A stretch of DNA of 39,367 nt. It comes from an uncultured Pseudomonas sp. Its GTDB lineage: Bacteria > Pseudomonadota > Gammaproteobacteria > Pseudomonadales > Pseudomonadaceae. Made by a program: the position numbers and the translations under genes. The notes below the pieces were generated by a model, which worked only from the letters and a program-made list of their open reading frames with translations, had not been told where the DNA came from and ran no database searches. The DNA lies in the NCBI GenBank assembly GCA_946886875.1, contig CAMPJN010000002.1, positions 1-39,367 of the forward strand, written 5' to 3'. Below are positions 17,169-25,619 of this stretch, piece after piece. Within the stretch, counting starts at the first letter, position 1, and every line of letters begins with the position of its first letter.

Positions 17169-18742
17169 TGCATGGCCCCAGACTGATCAAGGTAGGTGTT
17201 GTAGTACAAGTCAAAGATGTTCGACGCCTGGAGTAGATCATCGACCACCTCCAGATTGATGCCCGGCTTGAAGGCCTCTGGTCTTGAGATACCCGACGCG
17301 AGCATGATCAACACCGCCGCGCGGAAAATGTCACCCGCCTTGTTGGGAATGGAGTCGGACTCGAAGAGGTTTACTGACCGTCCATCGCCAAGCTGGTAGA
17401 AAACCCGATCTGCCGATAAGCGATATTCCGTCCCGAATCGCGGAATTTCCGTGATCTGATGTTTACCCAAATGACTTCTGATGGCGGATAGATCACGAGT
17501 AGCAATGCCGGTCAGGTAGCAGCCGTCAGGAATCAGCTGAAGGTCTTCAGCGCTTATGGAAACTTCACCTGAACAACCAATCACCAGCATGGGCTTGTGA
17601 TGCTCAAGCGCTTTTCTCAGCGAGGAGAACGTACGGAATCCTTCTTCGGCCGCGCAGATCAACGGAATACTGTTGATATCGACAACGACTACCTGACAGC
17701 CGATGGAGCGAAACTTCTCGGCCAGTGGGCGACCTGCATTGCCATATCCAGCAATAACGACCGTCCTGCCAGAGAATTTTTCATCCGACAGCATATGCCT
17801 GACCCTTCGGAAGCAAGCATCAGCAATTTCTGGATAGACCAAGGCCGTCTTCAGCCTGGAACGGGCAAGGTCCAGCACCGGCATGTTCAATGTGTCCAGC
17901 TTGTTAAGGCGCTTGATACCAATGATGGTCAGTTCGATGACAAAATCGATCAGGTGTTGGCGCTGACCGAACATGATCGGCATCAGCGCACCATCATCAA
18001 TTAGGACCACGCGCTTGCCGGCTGCCTTGGCCTGCAGGACAAATTGCTCGAGCAACCCGTAGATCGACGACGTGTTCTCGTCAAAGACCTTGGCATCGAA
18101 TACGGCATTGTCAAAGACCCCCACATTGAAATGCAGGCTCTTCAGGTAACTCGCAATCCGGTCACGTTTCAGGGTGCGATCCCCCTTGGACAACGCGAAA
18201 ATCCAGCGCGGGTTGATCCCGGCATCCCGACAGGAGAGCAGGAACACCAGGTTATCCTCGAGGAAATGATCACGAAATATCAGCGCGACATTATCATTGC
18301 CAAAGTCGAGCTTTTCGGCGATCTGTGAAAGCAATGGGAATCCATCACAGATCAACCTGACTTCGTCTGCCGAGTACGAAGAGCTGAACACCCGCAAGAA
18401 ATCCACGGCCAACTGGTAGGCATGCTCCGCGCCCCCTTCCAAGCTTCGACCAACGATTACGATATCCGTCATCGGATGGCGTCCCGCGAAAGGCGAAGAA
18501 ATTGTGCCGGAAGGTACGTCGGCCGATTTCACCGCGACCGTGATTTCGGCACCGGCACATTCAAAGACGACACACTGCAAGGTGCGCTGGCATTGCCAGT
18601 CAGGCGCACTGAAGAACACCCACAGGCGCTTGAAGATGGCGTCCATCAAACGATGCGGTTCGCCTTGGCACCTGAAGACCTCGAAGCCATTTTTGTTTTC
18701 CGCCAACCGAAGTGGCTGATGGGGCTCAACGATATTGACCAT
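17165..18742 (-). CDS. S-adenosylhomocysteine hydrolase-like NAD-binding protein
   Basis: The 525-residue protein has an N-terminal region I cannot place (residues 1-90), then an SAHH-like architecture: a first alpha/beta domain with segments such as VVLIDDGALMPIM and LNMPVLDLARSRLKTALVYPEI, and a Rossmann domain with GYGNAG at residues 332-337 followed by VVVVDIN. These resemble adenosylhomocysteinase, but the classic SAHH catalytic motifs are not all recognisable. It could act on another nucleoside or sugar by transient NAD-dependent oxidation. It has a good GGAATAGGGA leader, lies 20 bp after the exporter gene and overlaps the HAD gene by 4 nt. Confidence 0.75.
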   Translation of the reverse strand: MVNIVEPHQPLRLAENKNGFEVFRCQGEPHRLMDAIFKRLWVFFSAPDWQCQRTLQCVVFECAGAEITVAVKSADVPSGTISSPFAGRHPMTDIVIVGRSLEGGAEHAYQLAVDFLRVFSSSYSADEVRLICDGFPLLSQIAEKLDFGNDNVALIFRDHFLEDNLVFLLSCRDAGINPRWIFALSKGDRTLKRDRIASYLKSLHFNVGVFDNAVFDAKVFDENTSSIYGLLEQFVLQAKAAGKRVVLIDDGALMPIMFGQRQHLIDFVIELTIIGIKRLNKLDTLNMPVLDLARSRLKTALVYPEIADACFRRVRHMLSDEKFSGRTVVIAGYGNAGRPLAEKFRSIGCQVVVVDINSIPLICAAEEGFRTFSSLRKALEHHKPMLVIGCSGEVSISAEDLQLIPDGCYLTGIATRDLSAIRSHLGKHQITEIPRFGTEYRLSADRVFYQLGDGRSVNLFESDSIPNKAGDIFRAAVLIMLASGISRPEAFKPGINLEVVDDLLQASNIFDLYYNTYLDQSGAMQ

Positions 18743-18762
18743 ATTTCCCTATTCCAAATGGC

Positions 18763-20913
18763 TCAACTATTGTTCATTTGGCGCAGATGCTCCGCGGCCT
18801 CTGCCGGAGTCAGCATCGCGCGAATTTTTCCTTCACCCATCAGCAGAATGCGGTCGGCCGAAAGTACGGTCTCAGGGCGGTGGGCGATAATCAGCCGGGT
18901 AATGTTCAGCGACTGGATGGCACGACTGACGGCTCGCTCGTTGGCAACGTCCAAATGGCTAGTAGCCTCATCAAGCAACAAGATCCGTGGCCGCTTGTAC
19001 AAGGCACGCGCCAATAAGATTCTCTGCTTCTGCCCACCGGAAAGAACGGTGCCCATATCCCCGACCAGGGTGTAATACTTCATGGGCATGGCCTCGATTT
19101 CATCGGAGATGTTGGCCAGTCGTGCACATGTCTCGACCCAATCCTGATCGGCCTCGTTATCGAAGCTGGCGATATTCTCGAAAATCGAGCCACCGAATAG
19201 GATGTCGTCCTGCAACACCGTGCCGAGCATCGACCGGACATTCTCGACACCCAGGGTCCTCACATCCTCGCCACCGATCAGAATGTGCCCCTTCGCACCC
19301 TGGTAGATGCCAAGGATCACATTGAAGATCGTCGATTTTCCGCACCCCGAAGGGCCTATGATTGCAACTGACTCGCCCTGCTCGACTCGCAGATTCAAGC
19401 AGTCAATGACATTTTTCTCGAACAGGGAGTACTGGAAGAAGAGGTCCCGGCATTCCAAGCTGGCCGGTATTCCATTGGCCTCGATCGCCATGGCGTTACT
19501 CAACTGTTCGGGAGCGGAAAGGACGATGTCGCTCAAACGATCGGCCTGCAGTTGGATGTTTTGGATGACGAACAGATTGTCGATAAGCGCCGAGACACGA
19601 GCTTCAAACAACAGTTTGTATCCGATGAACGCGATTAGCGCACCCACCGAAAATGTCTGGTTGATGACCAACAGCGCACCACACCAGATCACGATGATGT
19701 TTTGAATATCGAAGATGAAGGACTTTGCGAACTTGAAACCAATGTCGATTTTTTGTGCCGACAACTTGGCATTAGTTTGCTTGACGAACAAAGCCATCCA
19801 GGCAAGCCGACGGTCTCGTTGTTGACCATAGAGCTTGATCTGGCGGATTCCCCGCAAGGTTTCCAACAAGTAGGAGTTCTGCTTTGCACTGAGAATGATC
19901 TCGTTTTTCGAGGCATTCAGTAATGCGGCATTCATCATCCATCGAATGAGGAGGTAGAACAGCGTGCTGATCAACACGATCCCACCCAACAAGGGTTGGT
20001 AGCACATCAGCACAACGATCACGACAATCGAAAATGCACCGTCAAGCAGCGACTCGATGAAGGAGGTGGTCAGCATACGCTGGATCGCGTCAATACCACC
20101 GAAACGGGAGGTCACATCACCCACATGGCGCTTCTCAAAGTACTCCAACGGCAAGGAGAGCATGTGCTCGAGAATGTTGTCCTTCCATTGCACATTCAGG
20201 CTGGTTCCCAGGTACATCAGGAACCAACTGCGCACCGAACCGATCAGGTTCCTAAACAGGTAGACCAAGGCAAAGCCGGCGGCCAGTACCGCAAACACGT
20301 TGCGATCGTTCGCCCCGATTGCGTTGTCAACGATCAGTTGTATGTAGTAAGGCGACAGCGCGGTAAAAAATTCCACGGCCAACGCGAGAAACAACACAGC
20401 GCCAATGGCCCGCTTGCGACGCCGCAATTTTCCCATCAACTGCGACAGCGGCACATTGTGCTGCGGCTTGATCACCACGAAGTCGGGTTGTGGCAACGCC
20501 TCGATTGCGACGCCCGTGAATGACTGAGAAAGCTGCTCCAGTGAAAGATGCCGCTCGCCGTGCGCGGGGTCGACGATCACTGCGTGATCCCCCGTAATCT
20601 TTCGCAGCACCACGAAATGATTGAAGTTCCAATGCAGGATGCACGGTAGTTTGATTTGCCGCAGTCCAGGCAGATTGGTACGTATCGGTCGGGCGGCAAG
20701 CCCATTGTGCTTGCAGACCCTGAGCAGGGCGCCCAGCGAGATCCCCTTCAAGGACACAGAAAAACGCAGGCGCAGATCACGCAGGGTCACGTAATGTCCA
20801 TGGAAATTCGCCAGCATGGCAACGCAGGCAAGACCACACTCGGTCGCCTCGGTCTGCAGGACTGTCGGGAACCGGGCTTGGAAAAGCCGAGAGAAGTATG
20901 AATTATTCTTCAT
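18763..20913 (-). CDS. C39 peptidase-containing ABC exporter (double-glycine leader type)
   Basis: This 716-residue protein both cuts leader peptides after Gly-Gly or Gly-Ala and exports the product across the inner membrane. The N-terminal C39 domain has the catalytic Cys26 in QTEATECGLACVAML, His99 in NFNHFVVL and Asp115 in VIVDPAHG, all intact. A six-helix transmembrane domain follows (about 165-440). The nucleotide-binding domain has Walker A GPSGCGKST at 520-528, LSGGQ at 624-628 and Walker B ILLLDE at 644-649. The arrangement matches colicin V/bacteriocin exporters such as CvaB. The adaptor gene ends 6 bp upstream. It is the strongest evidence that the island makes a ribosomal peptide. 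Confidence 0.95.
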   Translation of the reverse strand: MKNNSYFSRLFQARFPTVLQTEATECGLACVAMLANFHGHYVTLRDLRLRFSVSLKGISLGALLRVCKHNGLAARPIRTNLPGLRQIKLPCILHWNFNHFVVLRKITGDHAVIVDPAHGERHLSLEQLSQSFTGVAIEALPQPDFVVIKPQHNVPLSQLMGKLRRRKRAIGAVLFLALAVEFFTALSPYYIQLIVDNAIGANDRNVFAVLAAGFALVYLFRNLIGSVRSWFLMYLGTSLNVQWKDNILEHMLSLPLEYFEKRHVGDVTSRFGGIDAIQRMLTTSFIESLLDGAFSIVVIVVLMCYQPLLGGIVLISTLFYLLIRWMMNAALLNASKNEIILSAKQNSYLLETLRGIRQIKLYGQQRDRRLAWMALFVKQTNAKLSAQKIDIGFKFAKSFIFDIQNIIVIWCGALLVINQTFSVGALIAFIGYKLLFEARVSALIDNLFVIQNIQLQADRLSDIVLSAPEQLSNAMAIEANGIPASLECRDLFFQYSLFEKNVIDCLNLRVEQGESVAIIGPSGCGKSTIFNVILGIYQGAKGHILIGGEDVRTLGVENVRSMLGTVLQDDILFGGSIFENIASFDNEADQDWVETCARLANISDEIEAMPMKYYTLVGDMGTVLSGGQKQRILLARALYKRPRILLLDEATSHLDVANERAVSRAIQSLNITRLIIAHRPETVLSADRILLMGEGKIRAMLTPAEAAEHLRQMNNS

Positions 20914-20919
20914 AGATGA

Positions 20920-22191
20920 TTATCCGAACTTTTCGGAAAAGGACAGGAACGGGCGAATCAGCCATTGATAGATCCGGTGGGTCTCCAACATGATGTCCGC
21001 GTCGAACACAAGCCCAGGCTTGAGTGCGTAGGCGGTGCCATTACCATTTCCGGTAACCGTCTGCAGCTCTATCCTCGCCTTGACCAGATACATGGGTTCG
21101 CTGATAGAAAGTTTGGAGCCCAGGCTTAGCTCCTCTGGCAGCAGCGACGTGCCCGATATCGAATAGATGGTGCCTATGCCTTGACCAAACTGCTGATAGG
21201 GGTAGGCAGAGTAGCGCAAGGAAACACTATCGCCTTTCTTGATGAAGCCAATGGCGTTGGCCGGTACCAGTAGGCGCGCTTCCAGCTCCGCACCGGAAGG
21301 CAAGATGAAGCAAACGGGTTTGCTGTTGTCATAGAAGGAACCGTTGAACCCCTGGATCGCTGTCACGGTTCCCATTGCGGGCGCCTTGACGATGGTGCCC
21401 TTTTGCGACTCTGCCGCCAGTATTTGTTCCTCGAGGACTAGCAGGTCTCCTTTGATCTGCAGCGTGCGTCTGCCAAACTCGGAAATCGCCTGCTCGCGTT
21501 CAAAAGCCAGATTACCCAGGTCTCGAACGGTGGCTTCTAACTGACGCTGGCGCTCGTGATAGTCGATCTTACCGTTCAACGCAGTCAGCGTCTTTTCCGT
21601 CATCGAGTCGTCGGAAATCGCCTCCTGCAAACGTGCTTCTTCGTATTTTCTTAGGCCGATTGCCAAGAGCTCATTCTTCTTCTTGACCTCAATCAGTTGC
21701 TGCGCAATCAGGGCCTTCTCGCTCTGCTTCGACTTGATTTGCCCATCGATGCTGCGCACGCTCTCATCGTGGGCGCTGGCTTCGCTTTCGAGCTGACGCT
21801 GCAGCAAAAGCTTTCGTTCAAGCAGCAACTCGATGGTTACCGCCGATATCCCTCTGTTTTCCGCCCCGTAGACCTCAGTCGAGACGACAAACAGTGGTGC
21901 ATCCTGCGTGACCTGCTCATCTTCCCCCACATAGTAATGCTTGATGACCCCAGGCCTGGGTAGGTACACCGGAATGGCACCCTTAGTAGAAAACAGCTCC
22001 CCCTTGACAGTGACCCGAGTGGTGTAAGAGCCGAACACCAGCAGCGCGAACAACGACACCAGCATCAAGGTGACCAGCACCAAGATGCCGCGATAGGATT
22101 CGGGCAGATAGAGCAGTACTTCACCGTGAAGACTCTTGGCCTCTTTTCTTGCCTCGAGGGCCTTCTTTCTGAACAGTTCTTTGTTTTCCAT
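20920..22191 (-). CDS. HlyD-family periplasmic adaptor (CvaA-like)
   Basis: The 423-residue protein links the C39 ABC exporter to the outer-membrane pore. It has a short cytoplasmic N-terminus, one membrane anchor (about residues 35-54, GILVLVTLMLVSLFALLVFG), a lipoyl-like half (RPGVIKHYYVGEDEQVTQDAPLFVV), a long coiled coil (about 120-255) and a return barrel with TIVKAPAMGTVTAIQG and the C-terminal PGLVFDADIMLETHRIYQWL block typical of bacteriocin-export HlyD proteins. Length and order are normal for CvaA-type adaptors. It lies 18 bp after the unknown gene and 6 bp before the exporter gene. Confidence 0.93.
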   Translation of the reverse strand: MENKELFRKKALEARKEAKSLHGEVLLYLPESYRGILVLVTLMLVSLFALLVFGSYTTRVTVKGELFSTKGAIPVYLPRPGVIKHYYVGEDEQVTQDAPLFVVSTEVYGAENRGISAVTIELLLERKLLLQRQLESEASAHDESVRSIDGQIKSKQSEKALIAQQLIEVKKKNELLAIGLRKYEEARLQEAISDDSMTEKTLTALNGKIDYHERQRQLEATVRDLGNLAFEREQAISEFGRRTLQIKGDLLVLEEQILAAESQKGTIVKAPAMGTVTAIQGFNGSFYDNSKPVCFILPSGAELEARLLVPANAIGFIKKGDSVSLRYSAYPYQQFGQGIGTIYSISGTSLLPEELSLGSKLSISEPMYLVKARIELQTVTGNGNGTAYALKPGLVFDADIMLETHRIYQWLIRPFLSFSEKFG

Positions 22192-22209
22192 AAGGGCGTA
22201 TTCGCAACG

Positions 22210-23328
22210 TCAAGCCGGCCAATCGCCAAAAAAAACATCTATGTCCGCGCACAAATACGCCCCTCCTCCAAACGCCTCGTCGACAGCGTCAGAGTGCCTT
22301 GCGAAAATCTCGACGAGTTGGGCTTTCAGGCGCTCATGCAGCAACGACCTGGCCGGACGGCTTCCCCCGATGCCGTTGATCGCCTCACGTGCGATTTCGA
22401 CTAACCGGGTGATCGATGCATGCTCCCTGATCAAGGTGGCCGTCAAATTGCGAGCCCGTGTAAACAGCAGATGCGCGAAGGGGTCTTGGGCCAGGGCAAT
22501 TTTCCTGGCCTGCAAGCAATGTGTGGTGGCAAACAACTGATTGACCGTTTCATTTTCGTGCCCTGGCAGGCTACGCCAGAACGCGCAACGCACGGTCTCG
22601 TAAACAAGGCAGGCGAATTCCAGCTCCATGGTCACCTGAGCGGTTCGTGCCAGGATGGCAACCGGTATCGTTGATGGTGCGAGGGTGCTCGATTGGCCTC
22701 CAGCCGCTGCGAGACACAGATCCAAATACCTGACGATACTCGCAGCCGAAGCCGCGCATACTTCCCGAGTTCCGATTAGATAACCTCGATCATCGACATA
22801 GCGATAGAGCTGCTCAGCCGACATGTAGACGCCATCCAGCCGTCCTCCATGCTCCAGCGCGATGAGCGCCAGTACATTCACCAAACCATGAAAAAACCTC
22901 GATGCCACAGCACAAGCGGTAGGTATCGCGTCGGAGTCGTTCAGCAACTGCCTGCAAAAGTAGAGCGAGGGCGCTCGGTAACCCACGTAGGCCAGGGCAT
23001 ACAGGCGCCCCAGGTCCGATGATTTGCAATCAATGCCGTCATGCGTGGCTAGATAGCCGCCGATGCCCTCGATTAGTTGGACCGTCGCCTCCTGATGACG
23101 CGAAAGCGCCTTGAGCGAGTCGACGTTCATTGGCTTACCGGCACGACTGCGCGAATCATGATATGGGCAAGCCTGGAAAGCATCTTCAGTGAGCTTGTAA
23201 ATTACGGAACGCCCTTCTAACACCGGACGGTTTTCCGCATCCAGCCTGTCGGGTGGGCAGAACAACATGAACGCCGTGTTCTGTTTCATGAACTCGACAT
23301 CGAAAGGATATGGCAATTGCAATGTCAT
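22210..23328 (-). CDS. Unrecognised 372-residue cytoplasmic protein of the peptide export operon
   Basis: I do not recognise this family. From the ATG at 23326-23328 (leader GTGGAACCC, MTLQLPYPFDVEF) it encodes about 372 residues; an upstream TTG would add 12. It is mainly helical, with no signal peptide or membrane helix and no evident Walker, HExxH, radical-SAM or HxD motif. Notable segments are DAENRPVLEGRSVIYKL, CPYHDSRSRAGKPMN, LYALAYVGYRAPSLYFC and a C-terminal GGGAYLCADIDVFFGDW. Its place between the wrecked precursor/oxygenase pair and the exporter genes suggests a peptide-maturation or chaperone role. Intact reading frame in an area with two dead genes suggests it is still under selection. 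Confidence 0.8.
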   Translation of the reverse strand: MTLQLPYPFDVEFMKQNTAFMLFCPPDRLDAENRPVLEGRSVIYKLTEDAFQACPYHDSRSRAGKPMNVDSLKALSRHQEATVQLIEGIGGYLATHDGIDCKSSDLGRLYALAYVGYRAPSLYFCRQLLNDSDAIPTACAVASRFFHGLVNVLALIALEHGGRLDGVYMSAEQLYRYVDDRGYLIGTREVCAASAASIVRYLDLCLAAAGGQSSTLAPSTIPVAILARTAQVTMELEFACLVYETVRCAFWRSLPGHENETVNQLFATTHCLQARKIALAQDPFAHLLFTRARNLTATLIREHASITRLVEIAREAINGIGGSRPARSLLHERLKAQLVEIFARHSDAVDEAFGGGAYLCADIDVFFGDWPA

Positions 23329-23443
23329 GGTGTTTGGGTTCCACACAGGTCGACTGCGGATCAAGGCAAGCGCCCCCGGGGCAGGCGCGGCCGGCCCACG
23401 GAAAGTGATGCGCTGAAAGCAGGGTTAGAGGTGCTAATGAAGG

Positions 23444-23981
23444 CTAGAGAATTTCCACCACACCCTTGCGGGCCAGTAGGTGGACCTGTTCGGCAACCTG
23501 GCCGCGGGACGTATGCGGGAGATTGGCGGTGATTCAGCTGTACAGCAAAAACATCACGAAAATCCCAGTGCGCTCGATCGGAGTCGGTTTCACCAAAGGC
23601 GATATAGGCAGAAGTTACTGTCTGGCGCCCAGTGAACTGCGCTATATCTTTGGCATAGTCATTGAAAACCGGCTCATCATAGATGTGATTCGCGACCAGC
23701 GCGCCACCTTCGCGCAAGTAACCATAGAGCGCGGACGTGTCAAGCTTTCTACGCACATCACCCACATGAAAATAAGTTCGAACGTACTTATCCTTATCAA
23801 TGTTGCCGCCGGGGAATGACACTCGGAAATTCTCAGACTGCGGATCGCACCTGGCTATCACATCGTTGATATCTGACCATTTCACGCTGGAGGTATCCAC
23901 TGCTCCTTTGATGATGAATGGCAAACGCTCCTGATATTCTCTCTTGAAGCTCTCAGCACTTATTTTGAAATCGATAGCCAT
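23444..23981 (-). pseudogene. Internally deleted Cupin_4/JmjC-type oxygenase gene
   Basis: The first about 149 codons from the ATG at 23979-23981 match the intact oxygenase at 35630-36778 closely (shared stretches include GAVDTSS, FTGRQTVTSAYIAFG and RDVFAVQL). At about 23534 the match stops. The following bases, read in a different frame, encode RGQVAEQVHLLARKGVVEIL and a stop at 23444-23446, which aligns with the last 20 residues of the intact enzyme. Roughly 208 codons are therefore missing and the tail is out of frame. The HxD pair (AHWD) remains but the distal metal-binding His is deleted, so no active enzyme can be made. The deleted frame itself runs on to 23361 with no coding character. 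Confidence 0.85.
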
Positions 23982-24206
23982 ATCAAAAATTAACTTCCAG
24001 TTTTCTTTTTGAAAAAAGATGCACGTCCGCCAGGCACGAGCATTCATACCCCATCAACCATGACCAGGTAATGCCTCACTTGTGGTGAGGCGAGCCACGC
24101 ACGATTGCGCAGGCACGGCCCACTGACGATTCCAACTACAAAAGTCGCAGAGAGCATCGACGGGATGCCGACTGCCAGGAAACTGGCAGGCAGCATGCAA
24201 CCCCCT

Positions 24207-24406
24207 CTATATGGTTCCGCAGCAGGAACCACCCGACTTCGCCGCATTGGAAACCAGCAGAATTTCCCCCGAAGTCAGTTCGCGCGCGAAAATGTATCCA
24301 GCAAGTCACCGTATGTGGCGTGACTTCTGTTCAATCGTTCGAGGTTGAGCTGATTGCCTGCTGGCTCGATGGCGAGCCTCAAGGCAAGCTGGAAGTTATA
24401 AGACAT
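24207..24406 (-). pseudogene. Frameshifted precursor peptide gene, paralogue of the one at 35018
   Basis: From the ATG at 24404-24406, with an AAGGAGAG leader, the frame begins MSYNFQLALRLAIEPAGNQ and stays closely similar to the intact precursor through GDLLDTFSR, then meets a stop after 43 codons. Removing two bases from the CGCGCGCG tract at about 24285-24291 restores the family frame: RELTSGEILLVSNA followed by the core AKSGGSCCGTI and the stop at 24207-24209. Repaired, the peptide is 65 residues. The 5' leader (GCCTCTA, AGAGCC elements) also resembles that of the intact copy. It sits at the head of the export operon, upstream of the deleted oxygenase. Confidence 0.85.
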
Positions 24407-24782
24407 TGACGGCTCTCCTTGCTCTAATGTGCTAGAGGCATAATCGACTCACCTCTCCTGCTATCCCTTACTCTAACGCGGGCAGCGATTTACAAAAAGC
24501 TATTCACTAGCCAAAGCCGCGCACTCAAAATTTCCAAGAGGCAGCTCTTCGCGGCGCGGATACTAAGTAATTACCCTCGAACCTGCAATAACCCAATAAA
24601 AATTAACAACGCCGCCGCGCACTACAATCCCGAACCAGCCGACATGCCAGACAAAAAAGCATGGCAAAAATGTCAAAAAAAACGATAAAAAAGTTGCGGC
24701 GCTGCGCGTTTCAGTTAACATCGCCGCGCTTCGCGTAGGCATACCATGCGATACGCAGTTCAATATCGAGGATGTGGATGTA
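24407..24782. promoter_or_regulatory. Divergent control region of the peptide island
   Basis: These 376 bp separate the leftward and rightward operons and should hold promoters for both. The part from about 24590 to 24690 is AT-rich with A-tracts. It contains an interrupted dyad: GACATGCCA at 24641-24649 facing TGGCA (24662-24666) and ATGTC (24670-24674). The half-site TGGCAAA also appears in a dyad upstream of the intact precursor gene (34892-34898). No open frame of note is present. Confidence 0.5.
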
Positions 24783-25469
24783 ATGGAGCAGCCAGGATGC
24801 TCATTGGCCGTGGTGTTTGATTGGGATGGAACCGTCTTCGATACGGACTTTTTCATTGACCAGGCTATCGAGCATGTGCTCGAACAATACGCGCCAAGCG
24901 AACTTGAGCGACTTCGGCCATGTTTTTACTTATCTCAGCGCCCGGTATCGCCATTAAAAATGTTGCGCCTGCCAAACGCGGGACGTGAGGCAATCATCAA
25001 AGCGATTGCCGAAGAAGTACGCAACCTCGAAAAGCACGCGTCGCCGTTCAAGGGCGCTCAGGCACTCATCAACCACCTGCGCCTACTCGATATACCCCTG
25101 GCAGTACTGACTCGACGCGACAGGGCTTCTCTCACAGCTCAACTACAGCGCAGCTCCCTTGATCAGGCCTTCGCCTCGGTCATCTGTCGCGGCGAAGTGC
25201 CACCCAAACCAGACCCTGCCGGCCTGGATCTGATTCGCCAACAACTGCGGGTTGAAAAGCTCATCCTGATCGGCAATTCGCTGGATGATATGCATTGCGC
25301 CCTACAGGCAGGCGCCGAGTTCGTTGCCGTCAGCTTCTGCCCGCGGGTCAGGGATGAGCCTTTCGGCTCAGCGGATTGCCGCGTCTTGACCAACTACAAC
25401 ACATTGCACGATGCCCTCATGCAGAGGTTGCGCTGCGACCTGACATCAGATCACCCCAATCAGGGGTAG
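24783..25469 (+). CDS. HAD-superfamily phosphatase
   Basis: The 228-residue product carries complete HAD phosphatase motifs: VVFDWDGTVFDTD with both Asp residues (13 and 15), LTRRD as motif II, Lys in GEVPPKPDPAGLD and LIGNSLDDMHCALQAGAEFV as motif IV. The cap domain is small and helical, as in beta-phosphoglucomutase-like and phosphoglycolate phosphatase-like enzymes. The start is placed at the ATG at 24783, preceded by GAGGA about 10 nt upstream; a GTG 9 nt earlier is also in frame. First gene of the rightward operon; a role in removing phosphate from a sugar intermediate is inferred from the neighbours. Confidence 0.87.
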   Translation: MEQPGCSLAVVFDWDGTVFDTDFFIDQAIEHVLEQYAPSELERLRPCFYLSQRPVSPLKMLRLPNAGREAIIKAIAEEVRNLEKHASPFKGAQALINHLRLLDIPLAVLTRRDRASLTAQLQRSSLDQAFASVICRGEVPPKPDPAGLDLIRQQLRVEKLILIGNSLDDMHCALQAGAEFVAVSFCPRVRDEPFGSADCRVLTNYNTLHDALMQRLRCDLTSDHPNQG

Positions 25470-25619
25470 GGTAATCAACAAGACAAGCGACAGCTCAGGT
25501 CAATATCTGGAAATGACTGCCGTCAGCCATAGATGTTTCTGCCCAGAGCGCGAACGCTCGAGAAGCCCCGCCTTTCTCGACACGGCGACCTTCAAGTCAG
25601 GAACAAGGAGCTCACGCAT

